DNA from: Kerstersia gyiorum
GTDB lineage: Bacteria; Pseudomonadota; Gammaproteobacteria; Burkholderiales; Burkholderiaceae_B
Assembly (NCBI RefSeq): GCF_004216755.1
Contig: NZ_SGWZ01000001.1
Coordinates: 1,302,001 to 1,366,000, forward strand
DNA length: 64,000 bases
Reading direction: 5' to 3'
In this document: one piece after another, positions 25,354 to 33,911 of the stretch
How the letters are laid out: every line of letters begins with the position of its first letter
Numbering within the stretch: position 1 is the first letter of the stretch
Program-made: the position numbers and the translations under genes
The notes under the pieces: generated by a model
Databases searched by the model: none
The model's input: the letters and a program-made list of their open reading frames with translations, nothing else
What the model was told of the DNA's origin: nothing

Positions 25354-26655
25354 ATGGCGTCAGTTCAGCAAGGACCGGCCAGACAGCCGGGCAGTCAGGC
25401 AGTGGTGGCGGGGATACCTGGATCTCACTGCCAGGTTTTGAGTGGCGCGCCACTACGTGAGCGCCTACGTGCTCACCGCTTGCCGGCCGCCGGGCTGCCG
25501 GCCGCCGGGCTGGCAGGTGTCGGGTTGGCAGGTGTTGGGTTGTATATGGCCGCCCTGTGCATGCCGGCCGGGGCGGCGGGAGTGTTGCCGGGGTCCGGTG
25601 CGCGGCCTGCGGGGGTGTTGGCGGCAACTGGCATGCTGGCTGGCGGGCAGGATGCCCGTGCCGGGCAGCCGGTTGCACCGGCCTTGCGCCGAGAGGCGCT
25701 GGTGACGCCCCGGGCCGGGCACGCGGTATTGCAGGCGGCTGCGCGTGCCGGGCAGCGGCTGGTTGCAGTTGGGGAAAGGGGCGTACTGCTGGTATCCGAG
25801 GACGAAGGCGGGCATTGGCGCCAGATAGTGTTGCCGACCAGCGTGGCCCTGACAGCGGTGAGCTTTGCCGATGCCCGTCACGGCTGGGTGGCTGGGCATG
25901 GCGGCAGCATACTGGCCAGCCAGGATGGTGGCCTGCACTGGACGCGCCAGCTTGATGGCGCACAGGCCGCGCGCATGCTGCTGGAGCATGCACAGGGCAG
26001 CGGGTCGCCACCTGCCATTGCCGAAGCTCGGCGCCTGGTGGAAGAGGGCGCCGACAAGCCGTTTCTCGACATCCTGTTCACCGATACCCGCCATGGCTGG
26101 GCCGTGGGTGCTTACAACCTGGCATTTCGCACGGCGGATGGCGGCGCCAGCTGGGAACCGGTGTCGGCGCGCTTGCCCAATCCTGGCGCACTGCACCTGT
26201 ATGCGGTGCGTGTGCTGGGCCAGACCGTGCTGATCGCTGGCGAGCAGGGGCTGGTCATGGTATCGCACGATGAGGGGCGCAGTTTCCAGCGCCTGAGTGT
26301 GCCGTATGCCGGCAGCTGGTTTGCCGCGGAGTTGTTGGGGCCGCAGGATTTCCTGGTAGCGGGCCTGCGCGGCAATGTCTGGCGCAGTCAGGATGGCGGT
26401 ATGAGCTGGGGGCAGGTTCGGGGCGGGCCGCCGGTGAATATCACCGCTTCGACGCGCGACGCCAGCGGCAAGGTGCTGTTGGCCAACCAGATGGGTATGG
26501 TGCTGATGCTGGAAGACGGCAGCCTGCACCCGGTCGCCGAGCATTTGCCGGCGCTCAATGGCCTGCTGGCATTGGCGCCGGGCCGCTGCCTGGGCCTGAG
26601 CTTCACCGGAGCGCTGGCCGTGCCCTGCAAGGTGGAAACAGGGAGCGCGTCATGA
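25354..26655 (+). CDS. YCF48-like beta-propeller protein (MMPL partner)
   Basis: A 433-residue protein from ATG 25354, where AGGGGA provides a ribosome-binding site; longer in-frame starts add Arg/Pro-rich residues without similarity. The hydrophobic leader (about 43-75) carries a five-residue tandem repeat. The body is a propeller of BNR/YCF48-type blades: SEDEGGHWRQ, ASQDGGLHWTRQL, TADGGASWEPV, SHDEGRSFQRL and RSQDGGMSWGQV. The family name comes from a photosystem II assembly factor, but in proteobacteria these genes sit beside MMPL exporters and are not photosynthetic. Its stop overlaps the MMPL start (ATGA), which indicates translational coupling and probably a periplasmic accessory role. 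Confidence 0.85.
   Translation: MASVQQGPARQPGSQAVVAGIPGSHCQVLSGAPLRERLRAHRLPAAGLPAAGLAGVGLAGVGLYMAALCMPAGAAGVLPGSGARPAGVLAATGMLAGGQDARAGQPVAPALRREALVTPRAGHAVLQAAARAGQRLVAVGERGVLLVSEDEGGHWRQIVLPTSVALTAVSFADARHGWVAGHGGSILASQDGGLHWTRQLDGAQAARMLLEHAQGSGSPPAIAEARRLVEEGADKPFLDILFTDTRHGWAVGAYNLAFRTADGGASWEPVSARLPNPGALHLYAVRVLGQTVLIAGEQGLVMVSHDEGRSFQRLSVPYAGSWFAAELLGPQDFLVAGLRGNVWRSQDGGMSWGQVRGGPPVNITASTRDASGKVLLANQMGMVLMLEDGSLHPVAEHLPALNGLLALAPGRCLGLSFTGALAVPCKVETGSAS
25480..25539 (+). repeat. Four tandem 15-bp units in the leader of the YCF48-like gene
   Basis: Two units of the type T/CTGCCGGCCGCCGGG (25480-25509) and two of C/TTGGCAGGTGTCGGG type (25510-25539) encode Leu-Pro-Ala-Ala-Gly twice and Leu-Ala-Gly-Val-Gly twice. 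The period is in frame, so copy-number change would lengthen or shorten the hydrophobic leader without a frameshift. Confidence 0.75.
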
Positions 26656-29087
26656 GTCTGCCCAACGCCTGCCTGACGCCGGGAAACCTGGTGGCTAGAC
26701 TGGAAGATTTCGATCCGCGTTCCGGGTCGTTGCTGGAGCGTTTGCTGTTCAATCACCGCCGCTGGGTGGTGCTGCTTTGCCTGCTGGTGACCTGTTTCAT
26801 GGGATGGCAGATCACACATTTGCAGGTTAATGCCAGTTTCGAGAAAACCATCCCGGCGCATCATCCCTATATCGTCAATTTCGCCGCGCACCAGGACGAT
26901 CTCGCTGGCCTGGGCAATGTGGTGCGCATCGTGGTGGCCAACCCGCAAGGCAGCATTTACGACCGCGAGTATCTCGACACCTTGCGCGAGCTGAGCGACG
27001 AAGTGTTCCTGTTGCCTGGGGTCAACCGTTCGCAGATGAAGTCGCTCTGGACCCCGACGACACGCTGGACCGGCGTGACCGAAGAAGGCCTGGAAGGCGG
27101 GCCGGTGATTCCTGACCAATATGATGGCGGCCCGCAGAGCCTGCAGCAGCTGGCCACCAATATCGGCCGCTCGGGTGAAATCGGGCAGCTTGTGGCGTTC
27201 GATGCCCGTTCTTCGGTCATCTTCGTGCCCTTGCTGGCTCAAGCGAGGGGACAGGCGCTGGATTACGGGGCGTTGGCCGCCAGCCTGGAAGCATTGCGGG
27301 ACAAGTACGAACAGCGGGGCGTAACGCTGCATATCGTTGGTTTTGCAAAAATCGTGGGCGACCTGATTGACGGCGTGCATGACGTGCTGGCCTTTTTCAT
27401 GCTGGCCCTGGCCATCGCGGCGCTTATGGTGTTCTGGTACACCCGCTGCGTGCGTTCCACGCTGCTGGTTGTGCTGGTGTCGCTGGTGGCGGTCGTGTGG
27501 CAATTGGGTACGCTGCCGCTGCTCGGGTATGTGCTCGACCCGTACTCCATCCTGGTGCCTTTCCTGGTATTCGCGATAGGCATGAGCCATGGCGCCCAGA
27601 AGATGAACGGCATCATGCAGGATGTCGGGCGCGGTGTGCACAAACTGCTGGCGGCGCGCTATACCTTTCGGCGCCTGTTCATGGCGGGACTGACGGCATT
27701 GCTTGCCGACGCCGTCGGGTTTGCGGTATTGCTGGCGATCGACATCCAGGCGATCCGCGAACTGGCGATTGCCGCCAGCCTGGGGGTGGCGATGCTGATT
27801 GTCACCAATCTGGTGCTGTTGCCTATTTTGCTCAGCTATACCGGTGTGAGTGCGCGCGCGGCGCGTCGCAGCCTGATGGCTGATCAGGCCGCAGCGACAG
27901 GGCGTGGCCAGCGGCTGTGGAATGCGCTGGCCGATTTCACCCAGCCGCGCCGGGCGGGGGCGGCCGTGCTGCTGGCCGTGCTGCTGGGCGGAGCGGGTTT
28001 CTACGCCAGCACACGCCTGCAGATCGGCGATCTGGACCAGGGCGCGCCCGAACTGCGTGCCGATAGCCGCTACAACCGGGACGTAGCCTATATGGGGCAG
28101 GCGTATGGCGCGAGCACCGATGTGCTGGCGGTCATGGTCGAAACGCCTGAGGGCGAGTGCGCGCGCTATGAAACCCTGAACCGCATCGACGCGCTGGAAT
28201 GGGAATTGCAGCGCCTGGAGGGCGTGGAGGCCACCAGTACGCTGGCGCAATTGACACGCCGGGCAGTCATGGGTCTGAACGAAGGGAACCCCAGGTGGTA
28301 TGAATTCATTCCCAACCAGGGCATTCTGAACTCCGTCACTGGCGCCTCGCCGCGCGGCCTTTACAACGAGGCTTGCAGCCTGCTGACGCTGTATGTCTAT
28401 CTGCAGGATCACAAGGCAGCCACCTTGATGCGCGTGACGCAGCATATCGAGGCCTTCGCCCGCGTCAATGACAGCGAACATGCGCGCTTCCTGCTGGCGG
28501 CCGGCAGTGCCGGCATTGAAGCCGCCACCAACGAAGTCGTGAGCGATGCCTGGCGGCGCATGTTGTTCATGGTGTATGGCGCAGTGGTGCTGCTGTGCTT
28601 CCTGACGTTCCGCAACTGGCGCGCGGTGGTAGTGGCTGTGTTGCCGCTGGTGCTGACTTCACTGCTGGCCGAGGCTGTCATGGTGTTGCTGGGCATAGGC
28701 GTGAAGGTGTCCACGCTGCCTGTCATTGCGCTGGGCGTCGGCATAGGCGTCGATTACGCGCTTTACATCCTGTCGGCCATGCTGGCCAACCTGCGCCAGG
28801 GCATGGCCTTGCGCGAGGCTTATCGCGGGGCGCTGCTGTTTACCGGCAAGGTGGTGATGCTGACGGGCTTCACGCTGTCGGCGGGGGTCGCCACCTGGAT
28901 ATTCAGCCCCATCAAATTCCAGGCCGATATGGGGCTGCTGCTGGCATTCATGTTCCTGTGGAACATGCTCGGCGCGCTCGTGCTGCTGCCGGCGCTGGCC
29001 TATTTCCTGTTTCCCCGCGCCTTCCGTTCCGGACGTGCGCCCGAACCGGCGCAGGCGTCCACGCTGCCGCCGGCGCCTTCCCATTGA
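26652..29087 (+). CDS. MMPL/RND-superfamily transporter
   Basis: An 811-residue inner-membrane protein with the duplicated RND layout: one helix near residue 40 (WVVLLCLLVTCFMGWQITHL), a periplasmic domain, a bundle of helices with a sterol-sensing-like region (VPFLVFAIGMSHGAQKMNGI), and the same arrangement repeated in the second half (LPVIALGVGIGVDYALYIL). Asp in GIGVDYALY is the usual proton-relay position in MMPL proteins. Such pumps export lipids, hopanoids and other hydrophobic molecules. Gene context (YCF48-like, DUF1302, DUF1329, LuxR) is a recurring set. The cargo is unknown. Confidence 0.92.
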   Translation: MSLPNACLTPGNLVARLEDFDPRSGSLLERLLFNHRRWVVLLCLLVTCFMGWQITHLQVNASFEKTIPAHHPYIVNFAAHQDDLAGLGNVVRIVVANPQGSIYDREYLDTLRELSDEVFLLPGVNRSQMKSLWTPTTRWTGVTEEGLEGGPVIPDQYDGGPQSLQQLATNIGRSGEIGQLVAFDARSSVIFVPLLAQARGQALDYGALAASLEALRDKYEQRGVTLHIVGFAKIVGDLIDGVHDVLAFFMLALAIAALMVFWYTRCVRSTLLVVLVSLVAVVWQLGTLPLLGYVLDPYSILVPFLVFAIGMSHGAQKMNGIMQDVGRGVHKLLAARYTFRRLFMAGLTALLADAVGFAVLLAIDIQAIRELAIAASLGVAMLIVTNLVLLPILLSYTGVSARAARRSLMADQAAATGRGQRLWNALADFTQPRRAGAAVLLAVLLGGAGFYASTRLQIGDLDQGAPELRADSRYNRDVAYMGQAYGASTDVLAVMVETPEGECARYETLNRIDALEWELQRLEGVEATSTLAQLTRRAVMGLNEGNPRWYEFIPNQGILNSVTGASPRGLYNEACSLLTLYVYLQDHKAATLMRVTQHIEAFARVNDSEHARFLLAAGSAGIEAATNEVVSDAWRRMLFMVYGAVVLLCFLTFRNWRAVVVAVLPLVLTSLLAEAVMVLLGIGVKVSTLPVIALGVGIGVDYALYILSAMLANLRQGMALREAYRGALLFTGKVVMLTGFTLSAGVATWIFSPIKFQADMGLLLAFMFLWNMLGALVLLPALAYFLFPRAFRSGRAPEPAQASTLPPAPSH

Positions 29088-29156
29088 CCGTGGATGTTTC
29101 TTCCCGGCGGCGTTGCCATCGGGAGAGACGAACCAGAAAGAGAGAGGAGTACAGAG

Positions 29157-30146
29157 ATGACCCAAACGCATGACAAAGTGGCTGCCGCTTTCGGCATCAC
29201 CCATACGCCCGGCCTGGGCAACCTGATGGACCGGCCCAGCCGCGAACAGATCGGCCGTATCCTGGCAGGGTTCGAGGTAGTGAAACAGCAGGTGAGCGCT
29301 GCGCGTCCGGACGTGATGATCGCCTTTGTGAACGACCACTTCGACATGTTCACACGGCGAGGCATGCCGGCATTTGCGGTCGGGGCCGGTGCGACCCACT
29401 GGGGGCCGACGCCGGAAACCGAAGCCTGGATACAGATGCAGCGCGGCCCGGTGCCGGGCCATCCGGAAGTGGCTAATGCGATCTACCAGGGCCTGATGGA
29501 GCAGGGCATAGAGCCTTTCCTGTTCGATGAAGCCGAATTCGTGCATAACGTCCTGATTCCGAAGAAATATCTTTGGCCAGACCTGGACATTCCCGTTGTG
29601 CCGATCTACGTCAACTGCTTCCTGCCGCCGCTGCCGAGCTGGCGCCGGGTCTATGAGCTGGGCGCTGCCGTGCGTCGAGTGGTTGATGGCCGGGGGGAAC
29701 GCGTGGCGTTCATGGCCAGTGGTGGTATTTCCCACTGGCCGCCCATCACGACCAATGACATGAGCGCCGACGACCCGCTGGTGCCGCGCCTGGAACAATT
29801 GCACCTGCTGGGCCGCGATGCCTTGCGCCTGGACCCTGCGCTGCCCATGGCGCTGCTGGAACGCGAGCACCAGATGGTGGCTTCTGGCCGGCCGCTCATC
29901 AATGTGGAATGGGATCGCATGATCCTTGAAAAGCTGGCGGCCGGCGATGTGGCTTACTTCAGCAGCCTGACGCACGAAGCTGCGCGTGCCGAGGGGGGCG
30001 ACGGCGGCCTGGAAATGATGTTGTGGGTTGCCCTGATGGGCGCCATGCGCGCCGAACCGGCAGACATCGTGCTCTACGAGGCGGTGGAGGAGTGGATGGG
30101 AGGCGTGGGTCTGATCAGCTATGGACGGGCCTTGCGTCAGGGATGA
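29157..30146 (+). CDS. LigB/MhpB-type class III extradiol ring-cleavage dioxygenase
   Basis: A 329-residue protein from ATG 29157 behind GAGAGGAG. Features of the non-heme Fe(II) LigB superfamily: His in AAAFGITHTPG near residue 15, FVNDHFDMF, the acid/base His of EAEFVHNVLIPKKYL, FMASGGISHWPP and a C-terminal Glu in YEAVEEWM. The order resembles MhpB (2,3-dihydroxyphenylpropionate 1,2-dioxygenase) and protocatechuate 4,5-dioxygenase beta subunit. The expected reaction is meta-cleavage of a catechol-like ring. The neighbouring flavin monooxygenase could supply the diol and the hydrolase or FAH protein could process the product. Specificity is not inferable. Confidence 0.88.
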   Translation: MTQTHDKVAAAFGITHTPGLGNLMDRPSREQIGRILAGFEVVKQQVSAARPDVMIAFVNDHFDMFTRRGMPAFAVGAGATHWGPTPETEAWIQMQRGPVPGHPEVANAIYQGLMEQGIEPFLFDEAEFVHNVLIPKKYLWPDLDIPVVPIYVNCFLPPLPSWRRVYELGAAVRRVVDGRGERVAFMASGGISHWPPITTNDMSADDPLVPRLEQLHLLGRDALRLDPALPMALLEREHQMVASGRPLINVEWDRMILEKLAAGDVAYFSSLTHEAARAEGGDGGLEMMLWVALMGAMRAEPADIVLYEAVEEWMGGVGLISYGRALRQG

Positions 30147-30231
30147 CGGATGGGCCGGACGGCGGCCTGTCGTCCAGCGCAGCAGCGACCCTCAATATGC
30201 CCGTGCAGGCACGGGCCTCCAGGAGTGAGAC

Positions 30232-31404
30232 ATGAGCATGAAAGCAATCATCAGTGGTGGCGGCATCGGCGGGCTGACCACGGCAACAGCGCTGGCGCAG
30301 CGCGGTTGGGACGTCACGGTATACGAATCCAACCCGGTCTTGCGCGTGACGGGTTCCGGCATCTACCTTTGGACCAATGGCCTCAAGGTACTGCGCGACA
30401 TCGGTGCCTACGAACGCACCCTGCGCGATCCGTTCTGGTCCCTGGGGGTGGAGAACCGTAACCAGGACAATGAAATGATGACCCCGGCCTTCGTGCCGCC
30501 GGGGCTGGACATCCTGTGCGTGGCGCGCACCGATCTTCTGGCGGGGCTGGAAGAAGCCGCGCGCCGCTCGGGCGTGCGCATCGTCACCCATGCGCAGGTC
30601 GTGGGTGCGCGCGCTGATGGCAGCCTGGCCTTTGCCAATGGCGACCGGGTCCGGGCCGACCTGGTGGTGGGCTGTGACGGGGCCGGCTCCCCGGTGCGCC
30701 GCTCGCTGGGACTGGAAACCTCGTTCCTGCGTTCACCTGAAGGAGCACTGCGCACCATCGTCAAGGCGAAACAGGAGGACCTGGACCCGGCGGATCGAGG
30801 CCGCTGCTTCGAGAACTGGAATGGCAGGCGGCGCCTGCTGGTGACGCCCATCAACAGCGAGGAAATCTATCTGGCGCTGACATGCCCGGAGCGCGACGAC
30901 GAAGCGCGTGACCCGGCTGTTCTTGATTGCTGGCGCACGGACTTCCCGCACTGGCGCTTTCTGCTCGACCGCATCGACGCCGAAGTGCTGTGGAATGTCT
31001 ATGCCATCGTCAAGTGCGACACCTGGTCGGCAGGCCGCGCCTGCATTCTGGGCGATGCGGCGCATGCCCAGCCACCCAACTTCGGGCAGGGCGGCGGCAT
31101 GGCCATGCAGAATGGCATGGCACTGGCCGCCTACATGGCAAACGTCATGGACAGGCGCGACATCCCGGACGCGCTCAAGGCCTGGGAGGCGGAGGTACGT
31201 CCCTTGACGGACGAATGCCAGTATTGGTCCTGCATGTGGGGAGAGCTGGTTTCCCTGCCCAATGAAGAACGCACGCGCCTGCTGCGCAGCGTGTCCAGCA
31301 ATGCCTGGCTGGGCGGAAAAATCTGTGGGCCCGGCATGTCCGAACCCATCGTGCGTACGGACTGGGCGCCCGCGCCCTGGCCGGGCAGGCGCGTGGCGGC
31401 TTGA
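30232..31404 (+). CDS. FAD-dependent aromatic-type monooxygenase
   Basis: A 390-residue group A flavoprotein hydroxylase. Visible motifs are the dinucleotide fold at the N-terminus (ISGGGIGGLTTATALAQRGW), the DG motif in DLVVGCDGAGSPVRRSLG and the GD motif in CILGDAAHAQPPNFGQGG. Length and motif order match UbiH/salicylate hydroxylase-like single-component enzymes that use NAD(P)H and O2 to hydroxylate phenolic rings. It is encoded 85 bases after the extradiol dioxygenase and is a natural supplier of its diol substrate. This pathway link is inference. Confidence 0.9.
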   Translation: MSMKAIISGGGIGGLTTATALAQRGWDVTVYESNPVLRVTGSGIYLWTNGLKVLRDIGAYERTLRDPFWSLGVENRNQDNEMMTPAFVPPGLDILCVARTDLLAGLEEAARRSGVRIVTHAQVVGARADGSLAFANGDRVRADLVVGCDGAGSPVRRSLGLETSFLRSPEGALRTIVKAKQEDLDPADRGRCFENWNGRRRLLVTPINSEEIYLALTCPERDDEARDPAVLDCWRTDFPHWRFLLDRIDAEVLWNVYAIVKCDTWSAGRACILGDAAHAQPPNFGQGGGMAMQNGMALAAYMANVMDRRDIPDALKAWEAEVRPLTDECQYWSCMWGELVSLPNEERTRLLRSVSSNAWLGGKICGPGMSEPIVRTDWAPAPWPGRRVAA

Positions 31405-31489
31405 GACAGCGCAGGAGACAGGCCGCTGCGAAGCCGCCACGGTTGCGCGTTGAGGTGCAGCCATTCAACCAACCATTGAGGAGTACGAG

Positions 31490-32362
31490 ATGCCTTTTGA
31501 TCAGTTACCTGAGCGTCCCCCCATGCATTTTCCGGCAGCCGATGCCTATTCCGACGCTGTGCTGGCGCGCTCGCGGGCTGCAGCGGCATTGCCCGGCGTC
31601 CGCCTGAGCGCAGACCGTGCCTATGGCAGCCACCCTGACCAGCGGCTGGACATCTATGCGCCGGCAGGCGAGCGCACCGGCCTGCCCGTATTGGTATTTG
31701 TGCATGGCGGCGCCTGGGTCGGCGGTTACAAGGAATGGGCGGGATTCATGGCACCCGCGCTGTTGCCACAGCCGGCCATCCTGGTATCGGTGGAATATCG
31801 CCTGGCGCCTGAACATGTCTATCCGGCTGCCGTTCAGGATGTCGCAGCGGCCCTGAAATGGGTGCAACAGCACATCGCGGAATTCGGCGGCGATCCCGGC
31901 CGCATCCTGTTGTCCGGGCATTCGGCCGGCGCACACCTGGCGAGCCTGGTGGCGCTGGACCCACGCTGGCTGGCAGCCGAAGGGTTGGGGGTCGATTGCA
32001 TCCGTGGCGTGTTGCCGATCAGCGGGCTCTACGACTTGCAGTATGACACCAGCGACGAGCGCAACCGCTTCGCCGCTGCCATCTGTGCGGCCTTCGTTCC
32101 CGAGTCGGCCGACCTGCCTGCGGCCAGCCCGCTGTCGCACGTCAGTCCGAGGGCGGCGCCATTTCACATCACCGCAGGCCAGCATGACCTGGGCAATCTC
32201 GCCAGCGAGGCCGTCATGCTGTGCGCCAGGTTGCAGGCCGCCGGTGTGCCAGCCACCATCAATATTCTGCCCGGCCATGATCATTTCGATGCCCACGCCC
32301 GCTGCGTCGACCCTGGTCATGTCTGGTTGGCCTACGCCAGGGAGATGCTGGGACGGGTTTAA
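31490..32362 (+). CDS. Alpha/beta hydrolase (HSL / kynurenine-formamidase-like)
   Basis: A 290-residue protein. The oxyanion-hole motif is VFVHGGAWVGG and the nucleophile elbow is LLSGHSAGAHLASL with Ser in G-H-S-A-G. The catalytic His is probably in LPGHDHFDAHAR near the C-terminus, and the acid likely precedes it. The sequence VEYRLAPEHVYPAAVQDV is typical of HSL-type esterases. It ends the catabolic operon and stops before a strong terminator. It may hydrolyse an ester, amide or C-C ring-cleavage product. Confidence 0.88.
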   Translation: MPFDQLPERPPMHFPAADAYSDAVLARSRAAAALPGVRLSADRAYGSHPDQRLDIYAPAGERTGLPVLVFVHGGAWVGGYKEWAGFMAPALLPQPAILVSVEYRLAPEHVYPAAVQDVAAALKWVQQHIAEFGGDPGRILLSGHSAGAHLASLVALDPRWLAAEGLGVDCIRGVLPISGLYDLQYDTSDERNRFAAAICAAFVPESADLPAASPLSHVSPRAAPFHITAGQHDLGNLASEAVMLCARLQAAGVPATINILPGHDHFDAHARCVDPGHVWLAYAREMLGRV

Positions 32363-32379
32363 GAGTGCAGGCTGGACGA

Positions 32380-32411
32380 AAAAAAAACCAACCGGAAACC
32401 GGTTGGTTTTT
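32380..32411. terminator. Bidirectional terminator between hydrolase gene and ssrA
   Basis: ACCAACCGG (32387-32395), loop AAA, CCGGTTGGT (32399-32407), flanked by an A-run on the left and TTTTT on the right. It can therefore terminate both the + strand hydrolase transcript and the minus-strand tmRNA. Confidence 0.9.
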
Positions 32412-32419
32412 CTGGGAAG

Positions 32420-32783
32420 TGGTGGAGCCGGCGGGAATTGAACCCGCGTCCGCAAGCCCTCCGCAGGCAGTTCTACATGTGTAGTCGATAAATTTTAAGT
32501 TTTAACCTTGGATCATGCCTATCGACAGGCCCTTCCTTGGCGATTCACTGGATTTAAGATCTGGCTTCGTGACCCAGACAGACCCGATTCTTTGTAGATG
32601 ACGCTGCTCCAGGTTTTACCCTGGCTGACCCAAAGACAAATCAGTGCAGCGGCTCACCGCTTAAGCGGCCAGAGCGAAACGCTCGTCGTTGGCGTTTGTA
32701 GTTTTCCAGTGGATTTACGAGCGAACTGGTGCTCGACATGCCCTGCTCTGTTTCATGACCCACGTCGAATCCGGATCGGCCCC
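32420..32783 (-). ncRNA. ssrA: Transfer-messenger RNA (tmRNA)
   Basis: A 364-base minus-strand gene. The 5' end GGGGCCGATCCGGATTCGAC (from 32783) and the 3' end with GGTTCAATTCCCGCC...CCACCA form the tRNA-like acceptor and T-arm, including the encoded CCA. The resume reading frame at 32661-32693 encodes the degradation tag ANDERFALAA followed by TAA, the form found in betaproteobacteria. With SmpB it rescues stalled ribosomes and tags the incomplete proteins for proteolysis. A terminator follows at 32380. Confidence 0.97.
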
Positions 32784-32883
32784 AGAGGTAGTTAATTCTA
32801 CGCGTACATGCTGGCTAATGCCAGCATTATGTTTCAAACAGGTGTCTCCCGTGCGCAACCGCATGGCACCAGCCTCTGTGGCG

Positions 32884-33822
32884 TCATGACTGTGCTGCCG
32901 GCGCCTTGCTGTCCGGCGCGCCTGGGCGGTTGCGCCAGCGGCGCGGCTTGAGCTCGCTCACAATGATGCCCAGTACGACCAGGCTGCCGCCCAGCAGCGC
33001 CAGCGCAGGCAGGCGTTCGCCGGCAATGCGGCCGATCAGCCCGGCCCATACCGGTTCGCCAGCATAGATGATGGCCGCCCTGGCGGGATCGACGAAGCGC
33101 TGCGCCCAGTTCATGACCAGCTGGATCAGGGCGCTGGCCAACCCCAGGCCGCCCGCGCACAGGAGCAGCGTCCAGGAGAACGGCGGGATGCGGGTTTCTC
33201 CGGCAAGCGGCATGAGGGCGAACGCCGTGACGGAGGCCGTGGCCAGTTGCACGACCACTACGCGGCGCAGGTTCACGCTCCTGGAGAAATGGCTGATGAG
33301 CACGATTTCAACTGCCACCGCAAAGGCGCAGAAAATGGTCAGCCATTGGCCTTGGTTCAGGGTAATGGCGCCCGTGTTGTTGCCGGTCAGCAACAGCAGG
33401 CCGCTGAAGGCCAGCAGGATGCCCAGCCAGGTCATGAGGCGTGGCGCTTTGCGCAATAGCAGCCATTGCAGCAACAGTACCAGGGGCATGTAGAGCGCGG
33501 TCAGGAAGGCGGATTCGCTGCTGGTGATGGTTTGCAGGCCCAGGGTCTGGGCGCCATATCCCAGCGTGATGGAAATGCCGATGACGACGCCGGCCCGGAT
33601 GTCGCGCCAAGTCATGCCGCGCAGCGCGTTCAGGGAAATCAGCCCGACGGCCAGGGTGGCGGCGGCAAAGCGGCAGCCGACGAAGAACATCGGGGTGCTG
33701 CTGCCCAGGGCGTACTGGACGGCCAGGAACGTGCCGCCCCAGATCATAGTGATGAACACCAGGGCCAGTTGCGGCGCGAGCGCAACGGCACGGCTGGGCC
33801 GGGAAACGGCGGAGCGAGGCAT
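32884..33822 (-). CDS. EamA/DMT-family transporter
   Basis: A 312-residue protein with ten predicted helices in two five-helix EamA repeats. The first opens ALVFITMIWGGTFLAVQYA and the second includes AGEPVWAGLIGRIAGERLP, the conserved E-P-V segment. The C-terminal helix is followed by a basic, Pro/Ala-rich tail. Members export amino acids, nucleosides or drugs. The start is placed at ATG 33822, where family similarity begins; a longer frame to 33948 adds an unlikely Arg-rich leader. It lies next to gph, but a shared function is not indicated. Confidence 0.88.
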   Translation of the reverse strand: MPRSAVSRPSRAVALAPQLALVFITMIWGGTFLAVQYALGSSTPMFFVGCRFAAATLAVGLISLNALRGMTWRDIRAGVVIGISITLGYGAQTLGLQTITSSESAFLTALYMPLVLLLQWLLLRKAPRLMTWLGILLAFSGLLLLTGNNTGAITLNQGQWLTIFCAFAVAVEIVLISHFSRSVNLRRVVVVQLATASVTAFALMPLAGETRIPPFSWTLLLCAGGLGLASALIQLVMNWAQRFVDPARAAIIYAGEPVWAGLIGRIAGERLPALALLGGSLVVLGIIVSELKPRRWRNRPGAPDSKAPAAQS

Positions 33823-33911
33823 GGTGAGGGTGGCGCGCAGGCGCGTTTGGTAAGAGGAGGCTTGGAGGGAATAAGCCCCGGCGCGGCAGCGACGCCGGGG
33901 CAGGCCGGTGC

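Noticed and set aside
25354..26655. Photosystem II assembly role for the YCF48-like protein
   Set aside because: The name is inherited from a plastid family; the gene context (MMPL, DUF1302, DUF1329) and lack of photosynthesis genes argue against it.
26388..28481. 697-codon frame antisense to the MMPL gene
   Set aside because: Shadow of the MMPL coding sequence; no recognisable motif and no ribosome-binding site.
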